Positions 13,292-25,300 of a stretch of DNA of 64,000 nucleotides are shown here, in pieces. The stretch covers positions 5,420,289 through 5,484,288 of the forward strand of contig NC_031479.1 in the NCBI RefSeq assembly GCF_000006565.2. Direction: 5' to 3'. Position 1 is the stretch's first letter. The number at the start of each line of letters is the position of its first letter. A model generated the notes under the pieces. The model saw nothing but the letters and a program-made list of their open reading frames with translations, searched no databases and was not told the origin of the DNA. The position numbers and the translations under genes are program-made. The stretch is from Toxoplasma gondii ME49. Its lineage: Eukaryota; Apicomplexa; Conoidasida; Eucoccidiorida; Sarcocystidae.

Positions 13292-14180
13292 CTAACGCCA
13301 GGCGTCGATATCTTCCTCTTCTTGTTCGCGGGTGTATTCGGTGTCTTCGTTTTCGTCTGTCTCTCGGTTGCCTGCCCACCTCGCGCGACTTCTCCGACCA
13401 GAGGCTCTCAGTCCTCGAGAGAAAAAATCGTCGAATGGTTCTCCTTGGGTTCGATGCTTCGCGCCTGCGTTCCCCTGAAAAACCTTCCAAAACTTGAGGG
13501 TCTCGTCTCCTTTGCCCGCACCCGTCACGGCGCGGCGGCCGCAGGGCGAAACGGCTACGAACAATACACGCGCTGTGTGACCTGGAGAAAACAGAAAGCC
13601 GAGCGACGCACGAAATCGGGAGTCCTTTAAAACAAAGACACAAGAAAGGTTTCACGAGCTGAAAAAAACGGGTGACAGCGAACACCGGGCACAAGACCCC
13701 GCACTACCTGCCTGCTGGCACCTCTGTGCGAGGACCCGTCCAAGTCCAAACTTCCGCGCATGCATGCAAATCGACATACGCGTCTAAATAAATGCGTTGT
13801 GGCTTTCGGAGGAAGGACTAGAACACCATAAACGCAAAGAAGCCGCTTCTCCGAGTCTCTCCAAAAAACCAAGTTGAAACGCAGAGCCACCGTCACACGC
13901 TCAGTTCATAAAACTCAAGTGACACACTGAATGTCTGCACGCACACAAGGGGATTTTCCCCCGAGAAGCCTGGCGGAAATCGGAGATCGATCATCTCTTC
14001 ACAAATACAGAGAGATATACAGATGGGCGCAGATGGAGCGACCACGGCAGAAGTGCATAGGAATGAAGGATCCGTGACTATATATATATATATGTATATA
14101 TGTATATATATGTATATATGTATATATATGTATATATGTATAAATATGTATATATGTATATATGTATATATATGTATATA

Positions 14181-14214
<34 letters not shown>

Positions 14215-17200
14215 CTTATTTATATACAAAGGTGGAAAGAATCGAAGTGTTTGGGAATGAAGATGCATCTGCATAGAATGAAATCGGAGACGGCAGCGGT
14301 GCTTGAGTGTGAAGAGTCACCATTTTGTGCGGTGAAGAAGTCGCTTTGGACGCATCGCAATCCGTCGTCTTACCTGAGAGAGTCGCAGTTTTCCCCATAG
14401 GGCGCTCCACTGCCGCGGTGGAGAGACACGGCGAGGAGAAGGCTGAGATCAGAGAGGCGTCGGGGAGGGAGGAGGGAGACGATGCGAGGAAAGAAGGCCG
14501 GGCATAGGAAGCAGCGGAAGAGGAGAGAAGACGGGGAGAGTAAGACCATACAAAGACTTGATTCAAGGAGAAGCCGTGCGTCGACAGGAGCTCCTCGGAG
14601 TGCGGCGAAAAACACAGATTGCAGACCTGGCAGCCGACGTCGAAACGGTGGACGGAGGACGTCGTCGCTCTGAAGAGACGGATCAGAAAAAACGCTGTAT
14701 GCGTGAAGTAACGCATCCATGAGCAAACATTGACGAGAGAAAACGAACGGCATGCGCCCCCCCCCCCGGACTGTGCTTCTCCCGCGAAGGCAGGGGCTGC
14801 ACGACGTAGACCGAACTCCAGACGCCTCCGCGCCAAGATGAGACAAGGGAAGTGGAGGCCACAGGCGGCAACAGGCCGACCAAAAGAACGAAAAACGCAA
14901 AGTTCTCAAAGCACCTCTCCGGAGAGATGCGCGTCCACTCGAAGAAAACGCGACAACGACGCGCATCGCAGCGTTCGCGAGGCCAACTCTGCACAGTCTC
15001 TCTCTCGCAAAAAAACTTACACGTTTGTGTTCCAGAACCGGACATGTCGATCCGCCGTGCCGCCTCCACTCGCCAGAAGTCCCGACGCATGCGGGGACCA
15101 AGCGACGGCCTTCACCGCAGCCGAATGTTCCTCGTATGCAAAAAGCGGAGTCGAGCGGCTCCTGTCTCTTTTGTCTCTCGCGAGGGCTCCGGCGCCGGGC
15201 CTCGCGTCTCTCGGCGCGCCGCGGCGGGGGGCGCCCGGCGCGGGCGCCAGTTGGGCTCCAGGAAAGGACCTGGCACTCGTCGCCAGGCCCAGCGTCCCCG
15301 CAGGTCTGAGCGTTTCTCTCCGCTCGCGGCCAGAGAATAAGGTGTCTCCAAACGCAGGAGCCACCGGCGGGACCGGAGCAGGAAGCGAAGAGAACGCAGA
15401 GAGGGTCCGGTCTCGTTCGGTGCTTCGGCTTCGCCCTGGAGCAGCGAAGAGTTGCCGCGAGGAACTCGAGCCTCCCCCAGCTGTGAAAGGAGATCCATAG
15501 GGAGAGGCGACGGCGCCAGTGCCCAGAGAAGGCGAAAACAGCTGTCGCGTCCGGTCGGAGAGAAGCGCCGAGGCAGCAGGGACTGTCGACACAAAAGGCG
15601 AGGACATGTGCGAACTCAGGGTCGTTTCAAAGCCTGCATGCGTTTCCGGAAGAGAAAAAAGGCCGCGACCGCGTGTGCCTGCATCGTTCGCTTCTCTTTC
15701 GAACGGACATCTCTCTTCTGCCCCAAAGAGAGAGAGAGACGACGTCCAAACTTGGAAAGGAGACAGCCGGAGCGAAGTGTCAGGCAGCGAGTCAGGCGCC
15801 CGCAGGAGACTGGAGCCTCTCCAGCCGCTGGGGGCCGCGGTCGGCGAGGAGAAGAGGACAGCAGAACCGGAAGAAGACGAGCCGATGCGGAACTCTCGCG
15901 CGTCCGGCGCTTCTCGCTCTTCTGTCTCCTCGGGTGCGCCGGGATCTTCTTGCCAGGCGGAGACGCGCGGCACCACGGGAAGCGGAGCAGGGAAGGACGG
16001 AGTCGAGGAGGAGGAAAAAGTCGGGAGACCGAAGCGCTGCGAGCGTGAAGGACGCGCTTGCAGCCCAAGCGAGCCGCGCTCAGAGTCGACAAAGGAGACA
16101 CCTCCGGACCCCACAGTGGGGACAGTGGCGCCCGAGGCCTGAAACGCGTAGGAGCGATCGAGAAAGCTGTTCTGCCTCTCGCGAACAGCGGCCCAGCTGG
16201 CGAGCGAAGCTGCAGAAGAGAGAGGAAAGCCGGCACTTTGGCTCGCAGGGACGGCGAGAGGAGAGAGAGGCTTTCTGAGCCGTTCGGAGAAGACGTCGCG
16301 AGACCCGAGGCGGCCGCCGGCGCCGTACAGAGCAGAGACGCTGGAAGCGAAGAGCGAAGAGACCGTTCCCCAGCGGGCAGTCGCGGGAGCAGAGACAGAA
16401 GACGCGGAGACAGGAGAAGCGGAGACAGGAGAAGAGAAAGGCAGCGAGCGGAAGTCCCAAACACACAGCAAATTGTCGTTCCCGCCGCTGGCCAACAGAG
16501 TCTCCGACGGAGACACCTGCAAGCCGCACAACTCGCTGCCATGCCCGGTCAAACAGGAGACGTAGGGAGACGCCTGCCGCACAGCAGAGCAACAGCACTC
16601 GGGAGCAAATCGACGGGGACAGGGCAACGCAGCGAAGCGGTTTTTCTTCGTCTTTCTTGTGCTTCGATGCTCGTCACCCTCGATTCTGCACTCTCTTCTC
16701 TCTCCCATTCTTTTCACACTGTTCCCTCTCCTTCTGCGTCTCTCTTTCTCTCTCCACATGCTTCTGCCCTTCGCTTCTCTCTGGCATTCCTCGTTCCCCC
16801 GTCTCTCCCCCTGCTCCCCGGTTCTTTTTCTTCTTCGCTTTCTCTCTTTTTTTCCGGCGAGTGTGTTCCTTCCCCGCGCCCTGCTTCCACGTACAAGGCG
16901 AAGGTCTCGAATGAGAATGCGTTGATCTCGCGCTCCAGTTGCGACGGTCAGTTGCGAGGGAGTCCACGCGGCGACGGTGCATCTGCTGGCATGGCCCCTG
17001 AGAGAGCGCAGCTTCTTCTCTGCATGTACATCCCAGATCTCCGCCTTGACGCAAGAGAAGAGACGACGAGCACATACAAAAGAGAAGAGACCATCGCAGT
17101 TCACAGCTCACTCAGGAGAGACCGAGCGCTTTCGAGGGGGCTGAAAGCCGAGGAAACGCGACCGGGAAAAGAAGAAGAGCGACGTCCGTCGCCGCTTTGC

Positions 17201-18476
17201 CTGCACACCCCAGAGCAACGGGTGGCGAGAGGCGGAAGGCGAAAGCGACGGAGCAGACACACGAGAGGCGAGAAAAATCGGAGACAGATCTCTCAGCAGG
17301 CGCGAGAAAGACACAGAGGCAGAGGCAAATATAGAAGCAAGAGGAAGAAGGAAGAGACTACGAAGGAAAACAAGACAGAAGGAAGGGGAGAGAAAGAAGT
17401 ACACAGACGTAGAAAGAGGTAGGAGGACCTCGAAGAAGAAGAAACTTAAAGACGACCGTACGAGGGAAAAAACGAAAGAGAGAAAGAAGAGGGAAATGAA
17501 AGAAGCCTGAGAGAGCAAGAAAAGACCGTCGAGCGCCTACCAGTCCGCTTCGGAAACCGACGAGAAGCAGCGAGGAGAATTGCGGCGAAAACTTCACGCA
17601 CACCACGCCGTCCTGCGAGGCAGCAAAAAGGAAGCGAGACAGATCCGCCTCCAGAGACGCAAACCACAAGCAACGACTCTGAAGAGCAAAGACACCCAGG
17701 GAGACCGCGGCACAGCAAAAAGAACAGGAACAAGCGAACAGCAACGGACACAGCGGGCAAGAAGAACAAGAGCGAGACACCAGCACCTAGAGTTGGAGAA
17801 AACGCCAGGCAGAGGGAGAACGAGACAGAACGAGAGAGAACGAGAAAACGCCAGGCAGAGAGAGACGGGGAAACAGAAAGAGAAGAAGAAAGAGAAGAAG
17901 AGAGAGAAGAAGAAAGAGAACAGAGAGAAGAGAAAAAGAAGAGAAGAGAAAAAGAAGAGAAGAGAAAAAGAAGAGAAGAGAAAAAGAAGAGAAGAGAAAA
18001 AGAAGAGAAGAGAGAAAGGGCGAGGGCGAGACAGAAAGATTGAGACTCCTCGGCTTGACTTCTGGTTCACCTCTCGTCCTTCTCCTCCGTCGGCAAGGGG
18101 GATACTTGTTCCGCTGGCGCTGAAGAGGAGACGCGCCTGTCGACCGTCAGCAAAGTGTCGCGGCTGTGGAGACCAAAGAAAAAGCTTCGATTTGAGAGCC
18201 ACCGCGAGGAGATTCGCGCGGCTCCAGTCGACGAGGTTTAAGTAAAAGTCGTCCAGCAGATCCGGAGCAGGAAGAGTACGGTACGGTCGCTGCATGCAAA
18301 GTTCACACCCCTCAAACGCGCCTTCCAAATCCTCCATTCACATCCGAATCGTCAAATACTGAAGTCGCATACATACACATATATTATAGACATGCAAACG
18401 AGTAGAGCGAGTCATTTCTCTTGGATATGCATATATACTAGGGACATTCGAAAAGGATCGAAACTAACAGCCGTAC

Positions 18477-18507
<31 letters not shown>

Positions 18508-19823
18508 AAAGCCTGGTCGAGTCTTCTACACATGATTTATATATATATATATATATATGGATATATATATATATGGATGTATATATATATATATATATAT
18601 GGATATATATATATATATATATATATATGGATATGTATATATGCATATACATATACGTTGTGAATGTGTTTTATTTTCTTGACGATGGGAGGCTGCAGCG
18701 CTTTTTTTAAAGAGACAAAAAGTGGAGAGAGTCGAGATAGTGCTACCTGAGGGACAGCGGCTGATTGGTTCGATTGGTCTTCTTCTTCTTCACAGGAGTC
18801 TTCGTCGCTACCCAGAAAAGGCTCTTCGACCCTGTCGTCACCACATTCATCCCAGACCGTCGCCATGCCCAGAGGAGAGGCAAAAAACGAGTCGCCTTCC
18901 TCTCCACAGTCTCTCTCTCGTTCTCTCTCATGTTCCCCCTCTTGTCTCTCTTGTTCTTCCTGTAGACTGCGTCTGCGGCTGGGCCGTCCACGGGGGTCAC
19001 CGGGAGAGTGAGAGAGGCGGGACGAGACCTCCGACGCAGGTCGAGCGTTTTCGTCGGCGAAGAAGGAGGAAGGAGAGAGCGACTCTGGCGTCGCTTCCCC
19101 CGCGAGGTCGAGAAGGTGGAAGCGTTTTCTGACTTTGGACGGGAGCGAGCATGTAGGAGACAACAGATGTTTTACTCGGCGTCTGGGCGTGGAGGCCGGA
19201 GAAGAAGGCGCGGCTCTGCGTGGAGTGTGTCTTCTCTCTGCTGTTTCTCGCGGCGCCTCGCGGTCCGAGACTCCTTGCGAGGAACTGTCGAGGAGGTCTT
19301 CTTCTCCGCTGCGTCGCGACTTGACTTCTGCAGACAAAGTCGGCAAAAGACTTGCACACAACAGCCGCCGATACGCCTCGTGAGCCTGCAGCTCTTGCAG
19401 CTCCAACTGTCTCCCTGCTCCTCTCCGCGCTCGACCTTCTCTCTTCGCTTCACTCTTCACTCCTCTCTCTCCCTGGAAAGAGGAAGAAGAGGAAGAAGAG
19501 GAAGAAGGAGAGGAAGGAGAGGAAGGAGAGACAGGGAGTGCAGAAGCGTTTCCGGGAGAGGACGAGTGGCGCCCAAGTCTGTTGCGAGAAGCAGAGGGCG
19601 AGATGAGACTGGTGGAAAGGGAAGGCTGCTTCACTGCGCTTCGGAGTCGATGGAGCAGGCTCAGTGACGGCGGAGCAATGAATCTGTCTTCCGCGCGACT
19701 TTCGCACAACAGTGAGGGAGAGAAGGATCGCGAAGCGCGAGAAGAAAAGCAAGAAGCGCGACGGTAGAGACGAGAGGTGGAGGACGCCTCAGCAGGCTGA
19801 GGCGTTGTGGCTGCGCTAGTCAT
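13292..19823 (-). CDS. Cdc20/Cdh1 (fizzy-related) family WD40 activator of the anaphase-promoting complex
   Basis: Seven exons, all phase-consistent: 19823-18747, 18289-18071, 17678-17541, 17044-16895, 16573-15021, 14669-14374 and 13581-13292; about 1240 aa against roughly 500 for the family. Family hallmarks are clear: [17 protein letters not shown] entering the propeller (exon 2), [14 protein letters not shown] (WD4), [20 protein letters not shown] with DRHVRFWNT (WD5), [13 protein letters not shown] (WD6) and [13 protein letters not shown] with [13 protein letters not shown] (WD7). Such proteins recruit D-box/KEN-box substrates to the APC/C for ubiquitination in mitosis and G1. The Ser-rich N-terminus (residues 1-359) has a degenerate C-box, DRFIAPP (about 46-52), and a [15 protein letters not shown] stretch like the one after the Cdh1 C-box. 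An insertion of about 430 residues separates WD4 from WD5. The C-terminus ends DAWR rather than the usual Ile-Arg. Cdh1 seems more likely than Cdc20, but the subfamily is unresolved. Confidence 0.9.
14078..14222. repeat. (TATG)(TA)n microsatellite in the last intron of the Cdh1-like gene
   Basis: About 145 bp of TATATG/TATA units lie in the 14373-13582 intron. Noncoding. Confidence 0.9.
15139..16438 (-). other. ~430-residue low-complexity insertion between WD4 and WD5 of the Cdh1-like protein
   Basis: Within single exon 16573-15021 the frame stays open from the end of WD4 (LLCVWDFRS) to the start of WD5 ([11 protein letters not shown]). The segment is rich in Ser, Ala, Pro, Gly and Arg with no WD-like core. 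No stop or frame break occurs, so it is most simply a translated disordered loop. Family members normally have only a few residues here. Confidence 0.75.
17880..18020. repeat. GAA/GAAAAA purine-rich tract in an intron of the Cdh1-like gene
   Basis: A purine-only tract (gagaagaaaaagaa units) on the plus strand lies inside the intron 18070-17679 of the minus-strand gene, so the pre-mRNA carries a long pyrimidine tract upstream of the acceptor at 17679. Confidence 0.8.
18476..18655. repeat. (TA)n / GGATATATA microsatellite in intron 1 of the Cdh1-like gene
   Basis: Alternating TA runs interrupted by GGATATATA units lie in the intron between exons 19823-18747 and 18289-18071. Noncoding. Confidence 0.9.
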
Positions 19824-22348
19824 TCTCTGGAGGAGGAGTTAGAGAGACGAGGACGCGAATTGGAAAGTGAAAAAGCGGATTTCTCGCCAAGCCTGTCAAC
19901 TGGAAAGACCGAGCGCCTGTAAGCCCGCGAGGAAAAGAACGACACTCGCAGGCGCCTGCAGAATGTCTTGCTCGAAACGCGTCGGCGCCCCAGTGACCTG
20001 CCTTGGCGCGACGACAGCTGGAAAAAAGGGAGAGTTGCACTGGTGAAGATCGAGCTGCAGAAACCGCTCGAGAAACCGCGGAGCACGCAGACTTCATGAA
20101 CGCTCTCTGGAGTGCTGTGTCTCTCGAGTGGAGAAAAGACGAGGAAAAGGCAGACCTAGTTCCGGAGACTCCTAAGACTCTTCGCCACTGATATCGACAT
20201 GAACCCCCTCGCGACGTGGAGATCTCGTCTTCCTCGAGGAGAAGGGGATGGCTTTGGCGGCGAACTCGAGGAAATCTGGACTCGCGAGAAACTTTACCAC
20301 ACACCTCGCATTCTTTTCTCCGCTCGATCTGCTCTCTCGAGAATCGTGGGCGAAAGCAGCGGGAGTTTTCGCGCGACCGCCTCCAGACACCGACGAGAGT
20401 CGCGGCGCGAGCTGTGCAGACGAGCGTATACGTGGAAAGCAATTCTGAGATCTCGCTTGGCGCCGTTTTCGCAGAGAGAAGTCTCCGGAGGTTTTACGCG
20501 GTAAAAAGGCAAGAACACCGGCAAAAAACAAGACAGAACGCACTTTTCTGAAAAATGTCTCACTATGCCCCCTTTTCTTTTGCAGACGAGCTCAAAACCA
20601 GGCACAAGAGAGGCTCTCTTCGCCACTGGGCCGCTGCTCGTTGCGCGCGTAGAAGCAAGTGCACAGTGACGCGCTCGGTTCCAGTGGAAAGAAGTCTTTC
20701 TCAAGAGTCTTCTCTTCACTTCTTCCACGCCTCCCTTTCTCAACTTCTATATTTCCTACGTCTCTCGGTGTGTGGCGGGGCGTCGCTGCTTCTCCCGGTG
20801 CTTCTTCCTTCGAGGCTAAACTGAAAAGTCCTCCGACTCAACCGCTGGGGAGGTTGTTATACCGAGAGGGAAGACACGGCGAGAGGAGAAATCGAGTGCA
20901 TGTTGAAGAGTAAGCTGAGGAGAGGGACGAGAAGTTCTGTTTCGTTTTTCGCGGGAGAAGAGGTGTGTCTCTGTGGGTGCGAAAGACAGAAATATTTTCA
21001 GGGAAGAGTGGACGTCGGTACGCGTCGCGGCTACGTTTCTTTCTTCTCGCCTCGCCTCTCTCGGCTCTTTCGATTCTGTTGATTGAGGCTGGAAGGAACA
21101 GCCGAGACAGGAAAGAAGAAGCGACAGAACCAAGAGAACGGAGAAGAGGCAACAGAGGAAGGCGAACACCTGCAGCTTCAGACAGCGAGGGACGTTTAGA
21201 CTCGAACCCAGGAGACAGGGGAAGACACAGAGAAAAAGAGAGAGGCACAGAGAGAGAGAGACCGAAATAAAAAAACGAAATCGGAAAGAAAGACACAGGA
21301 AGCGAGGAAGAGAAGAACGCGAGGCCGACATGCAGGAACAGAGAGAGAGAGAGACATTACAAAGGAGGGCCGAAAACCTCCAACGCTCACGCTTTGACGA
21401 ATGCAGAGAAATGCTCCTCTGTCCTCCCAGAGAAACAGCAAGAGGGAGACGCCGGTACGAGTTTTTTTCTCTTCCAAAGAACACAGCAATGAGTGGAAAA
21501 GGAAGGACAGGAAGACAGGAGACAAAAAGAATCCCCGTTCCCTGAAACACGGTTCCCTGCTCGCCAGTGGTATGATATCTCAAAGGACAAGAAGCAAGGA
21601 AGTTAATACACCAGAGGCTTCTTGAACAGCGAGAGTCTCCCCTCTGTTCACCGCTACGCCACACACTGTAGCGCCGCACATTTCCACTTTGGTGTCTCGG
21701 AGGGACTCAGAAAAAGAGCTGCGTCTTTTTGACGAGCGAGTTGACAGATCAGAAAAACCATTGCGATTTTGATAGAGAAAAGGGGCATACGCTTTACATC
21801 TTCGCGTTCACCACTGGTAATGAAGTGAGAACGCAGGGAAATCCGGCTGCGTTTTTGCCTTGACTTTTCATTGAATGTTTCAAGATGTATTTAGTGGCTA
21901 TCTATGGCTATTTATAGTTGCTGATGTACATTTCAAGCGTGCTATCGTCGGAGCTCGTGTAGGCGTCCTCAGACAGGGAATGCGCAAATGTGAAGCTCGC
22001 GTTCTCTCTCGCTGAGAGAAGCTCGGTTCGACTTTCTTTGGGAGTTGAGGATGTTTGGATCTCGGCATTTGCTGTGTTCCCTCTCGAGGCGCTTGCACGG
22101 TTCGCTGCACTCTTCCCTCCTCTCGTACGTTTTGTTTCTTCTCATCTTCTCTCTCCTTCTCTTTTACTGTGTTCCATCGTATTCTTCTCTTCTCGCTCCT
22201 CCGTTGTTCTCTTTTTCGTCTTCTCTTTCTCTCTCTCTCTTTCTCTTTCTGTCTCTCGCACGCTTTGCCTTCTCTCCCTCTCACTGCTCTGGGGGGGTGG
22301 TGTCTCGTTTCTTTTCACGGGAGTTCTCGTCGCCCTCTGGCTTCTCTG
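19824..22348. other. Intergenic: fasciclin gene 3' flank and Cdh1-like gene promoter
   Basis: No supported coding exon. Only short frames without family-like pattern occur on both strands. It should hold the 3' UTR of the gene ending at 22349 and the promoter of the gene starting at 19823. Confidence 0.6.
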
Positions 22349-25300
22349 CTACTTCCAGGGCAGAACGAATTTCAGGTCTTTCTCTGTGAAGTGCTCTGCA
22401 ATGACGCTGCTCAACTCCTCGCCATGGCACTGCAGATGCTTGTCTGAGTAGCTCTTTTTCATCTTATGGAATCCAGGCAGGTACTTCTTCTCCTCGACTG
22501 CTTCCAGTGCATTGTACCGCGAGTAAGCCTCTAAGGATTGTCGCCTGGAGAGAAACAGAAACGACACTCCTCACTCACGCTCAAACGCCGGCACTCGCCC
22601 CCCTCCTCCCTGAAAGCCTGAACGTTTTCTTTCCTGTCTCCAACGCTAATCGCATGCGTCGTCTTCCGCATGAAGTACCCGGTGCTTTTTTCCTCTCGCA
22701 CTTGCCCAGGCACCGAACCGAGACTGTCTGCGGTCCTTCACGAAGCCGCGAGTCGGGCCATGAGCTTCCAGGCAAAGAATTCAAAAAACTCAGCACCGAC
22801 AGGCCATCCTGCACATCGACTGTCGTCGAACACCCCACGTAGCCGCAGAGTCGTCGAATCTGGAAAAGGAGACTCCCTTGTCTTCGTCTCTCTTCCCCGT
22901 CCTTCCTCTTCATCCCTTCTTGCCGCGTCCCTCTCCGCTCGCTGTCCTCTCTTCTGCCCTCTCCTTCCTTCTGCTCACCTTATTTCCGCGTATCTTTCTT
23001 CGATCTTCCGCCTGTTTTCTGCAGCCTTCTTCGCGCCTTCGTTCGCCAGGCGCTCGACGGCTCTCGCGGCCGCCGCGGCTCTCGGCGACCCCGGCGGCGG
23101 CTGCGAGGCGGCGGCATCCACGAAGGTTTTCCATGCGCCTTTTGTCCACCCTGGAGGGAAGTATCCCTTGGCGCCTCTACAGACCTGTGAAGACACGAAA
23201 ACGCTCGGCCGCATCCAGGAAAACGCAGCTTCTCCCTCGTCGCGTAAGAGAAGGGAGGCGAGAGAGACAGAGGGTCCTCCGTGGAGGCACTAGCGAGCGA
23301 AAGGCGCGCTGGACAGGCAACAGGAGAGCGCTTTCATCCCCGCTGACAGCTTTTTTCGTTGGGACTGACTGTCGCCCAGAGCACGAAGAGAGAACAGAAA
23401 GGACCCAGTGAACGTGATAGAGAGAGAGACAACTCCAAGGGGGAAGAAAACGAGACTCAGACTTTCTCTAGCCGCTGGTGCAAGCGACAAAGAAAGGCTC
23501 TTCTGCCTGTTCGTCGACTGCGAAAGTCGACTCACAAAGGACGCAGTTCTCGGGAAGTCCCTTCACAAGCGCCACTCACTTGAGCTGTCTCTACAGCTGC
23601 CTCTTTAACGAAACGGTCTCGCAGAGAAAAAGGTAAACACAGGAAACGGTCCCAAACAGAGAAACAGATACGCAGAGACAGGACCAGAGACCTGCACAAG
23701 CCGCAGCTGAATAGAGCAAGAGGATGGAGACGCACTTCTGGATTCACACAGAGAGGCACAGTCAGATGTAGAAAACTACAAATATATATATATATATATA
23801 TATGTATAGATGTATATAGATGCACTGACATATATACATATATATATAGAGAGAGAGAGAGAAAAAAAAAACAGATACATACACAGGGATAGAAGGATAC
23901 ATTCATGAGGATACTTAATTATAGACAGAAACACAGACAGATACACTTAGACAAATGGGGACGTGGATCGACGTAGATGCCGATGTTGGTCGTTGTAGAT
24001 AAACAGATGCATATATATATATATATATATATGTATATTCATGTATATGTATGTATATGTATAGGCATGTTTGTGTATCTGTCTGTATATATGTATGTAT
24101 TTTTGAGCCCAAGGACTTTAGGTGACCGGCGAAGGTCGTGAGAGCGCGACAGATGAAAGACAGAAGAGCATTTGCAGGTCTATGTGGGGGAGATTCTCCG
24201 CGTTTCCAAGCAGTGACTCTCACCCATTCAGGACGGACAGAGGGAGGAGCTTCAAAGTCGAATGGGGCAGGACCTGCGAGAAGTCCTTTAGTGTCGATGT
24301 AGTGGAGAAAGAATCCTCCCAGCCGGGGGCAGTCGAAGCAGAACTGGTGCGTGCATTGCCAGAGTGCGAGCTGAGTCGCCATCATTTTAATGTCCGGACG
24401 CAGCACAGACTCGGCCAAGACGTGGACCAGGCCGTTGAAGATCGGAATGTCCTGAAGAGAGAACCTCCGGACGAGGAGACGCGTGGAGCAGAGAACGCCC
24501 GACGACAGCCATGGAGAAGCGCGGACGAAGCAGAGAACAAGGCCGAGAGAGAGAAAGAGAACCTGGAGGAGGCGAACATCGAAGAAACGAGGAGGCGAAG
24601 CGAGGGGAAGAGAAAACGAAAGGAGAGAAGAAAAAAACGAGGAGAGAGACGGACAGGAAGAAAAGAACAAAGAAGAGGACAGGACAGCGAGACCAGAAAA
24701 CGAACGAAAATGATAAGGAGAGAGAATTTCAAGATACCGCTGTAAATGATAAGAAACAGAAAAGCGTACCCATTCAATAACTTCTCTTCCCTCAATAAAG
24801 GTGTAGAAATCCTCGGGCTCGACACAGTCCAGTGTCTCGGTTTCTGCCTCCTTTCGTAAGTGTCCAGATGAAGAATCAGCTTCACTTCTTTCCTTCTCTT
24901 CCTTCTCATCCTTCTTCTCCTTCTCATCTTTCTTCTCCTTCTCGTCTTTCTTCTCCTTCTCGTCCTTCTTCTCCTTCTCATCCTTCTCCTTCTCGTCCTT
25001 CTTCTCCTTCTCATCCTTCTCCTTCTCGTCCTTCTTCTCCTCATCTTTCTTCCCCTTCTCGTCTTTCTTCTCCTTCTCATCTTTCTTCTCCTTCTCGTCT
25101 TCCTTCTCCTTCTCGTCTTTCTTCTCCTTCTCGTCTTTCTTCTCCTTCTCGTCTTTCTTCTCCTTCTCATCTTTCTTCTCCTTCTCGTCCTTCTTCTCCT
25201 TTACATCTTGCTTCTCCTTCTCATCGTCCTTCTTCTCCTCATCTTTGTTCTCCTTCTCATCTTTCTTCTCCTTCTCGTCCTTCTTCTCCTTCTCGTCCTT

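Noticed and set aside
12739..13497. 252-codon plus-strand frame
   Set aside because: Its 3' part is antisense to the WD7 exon of the Cdh1-like gene, which has unmistakable family motifs; the rest has no pattern.
16058..17422. 454-codon open frame on the plus strand
   Set aside because: It is antisense to WD40-encoding exons of the Cdh1-like gene, is Arg/Ser-rich with no domain pattern, and arises from the GC-rich opposite strand.
20816..21679. 287-codon minus-strand frame with hydrophobic stretches, possibly membrane protein
   Set aside because: The hydrophobicity comes from tctctct/ttctctc runs giving Ser/Leu/Phe. There is no splice context and it sits in an intergenic region.
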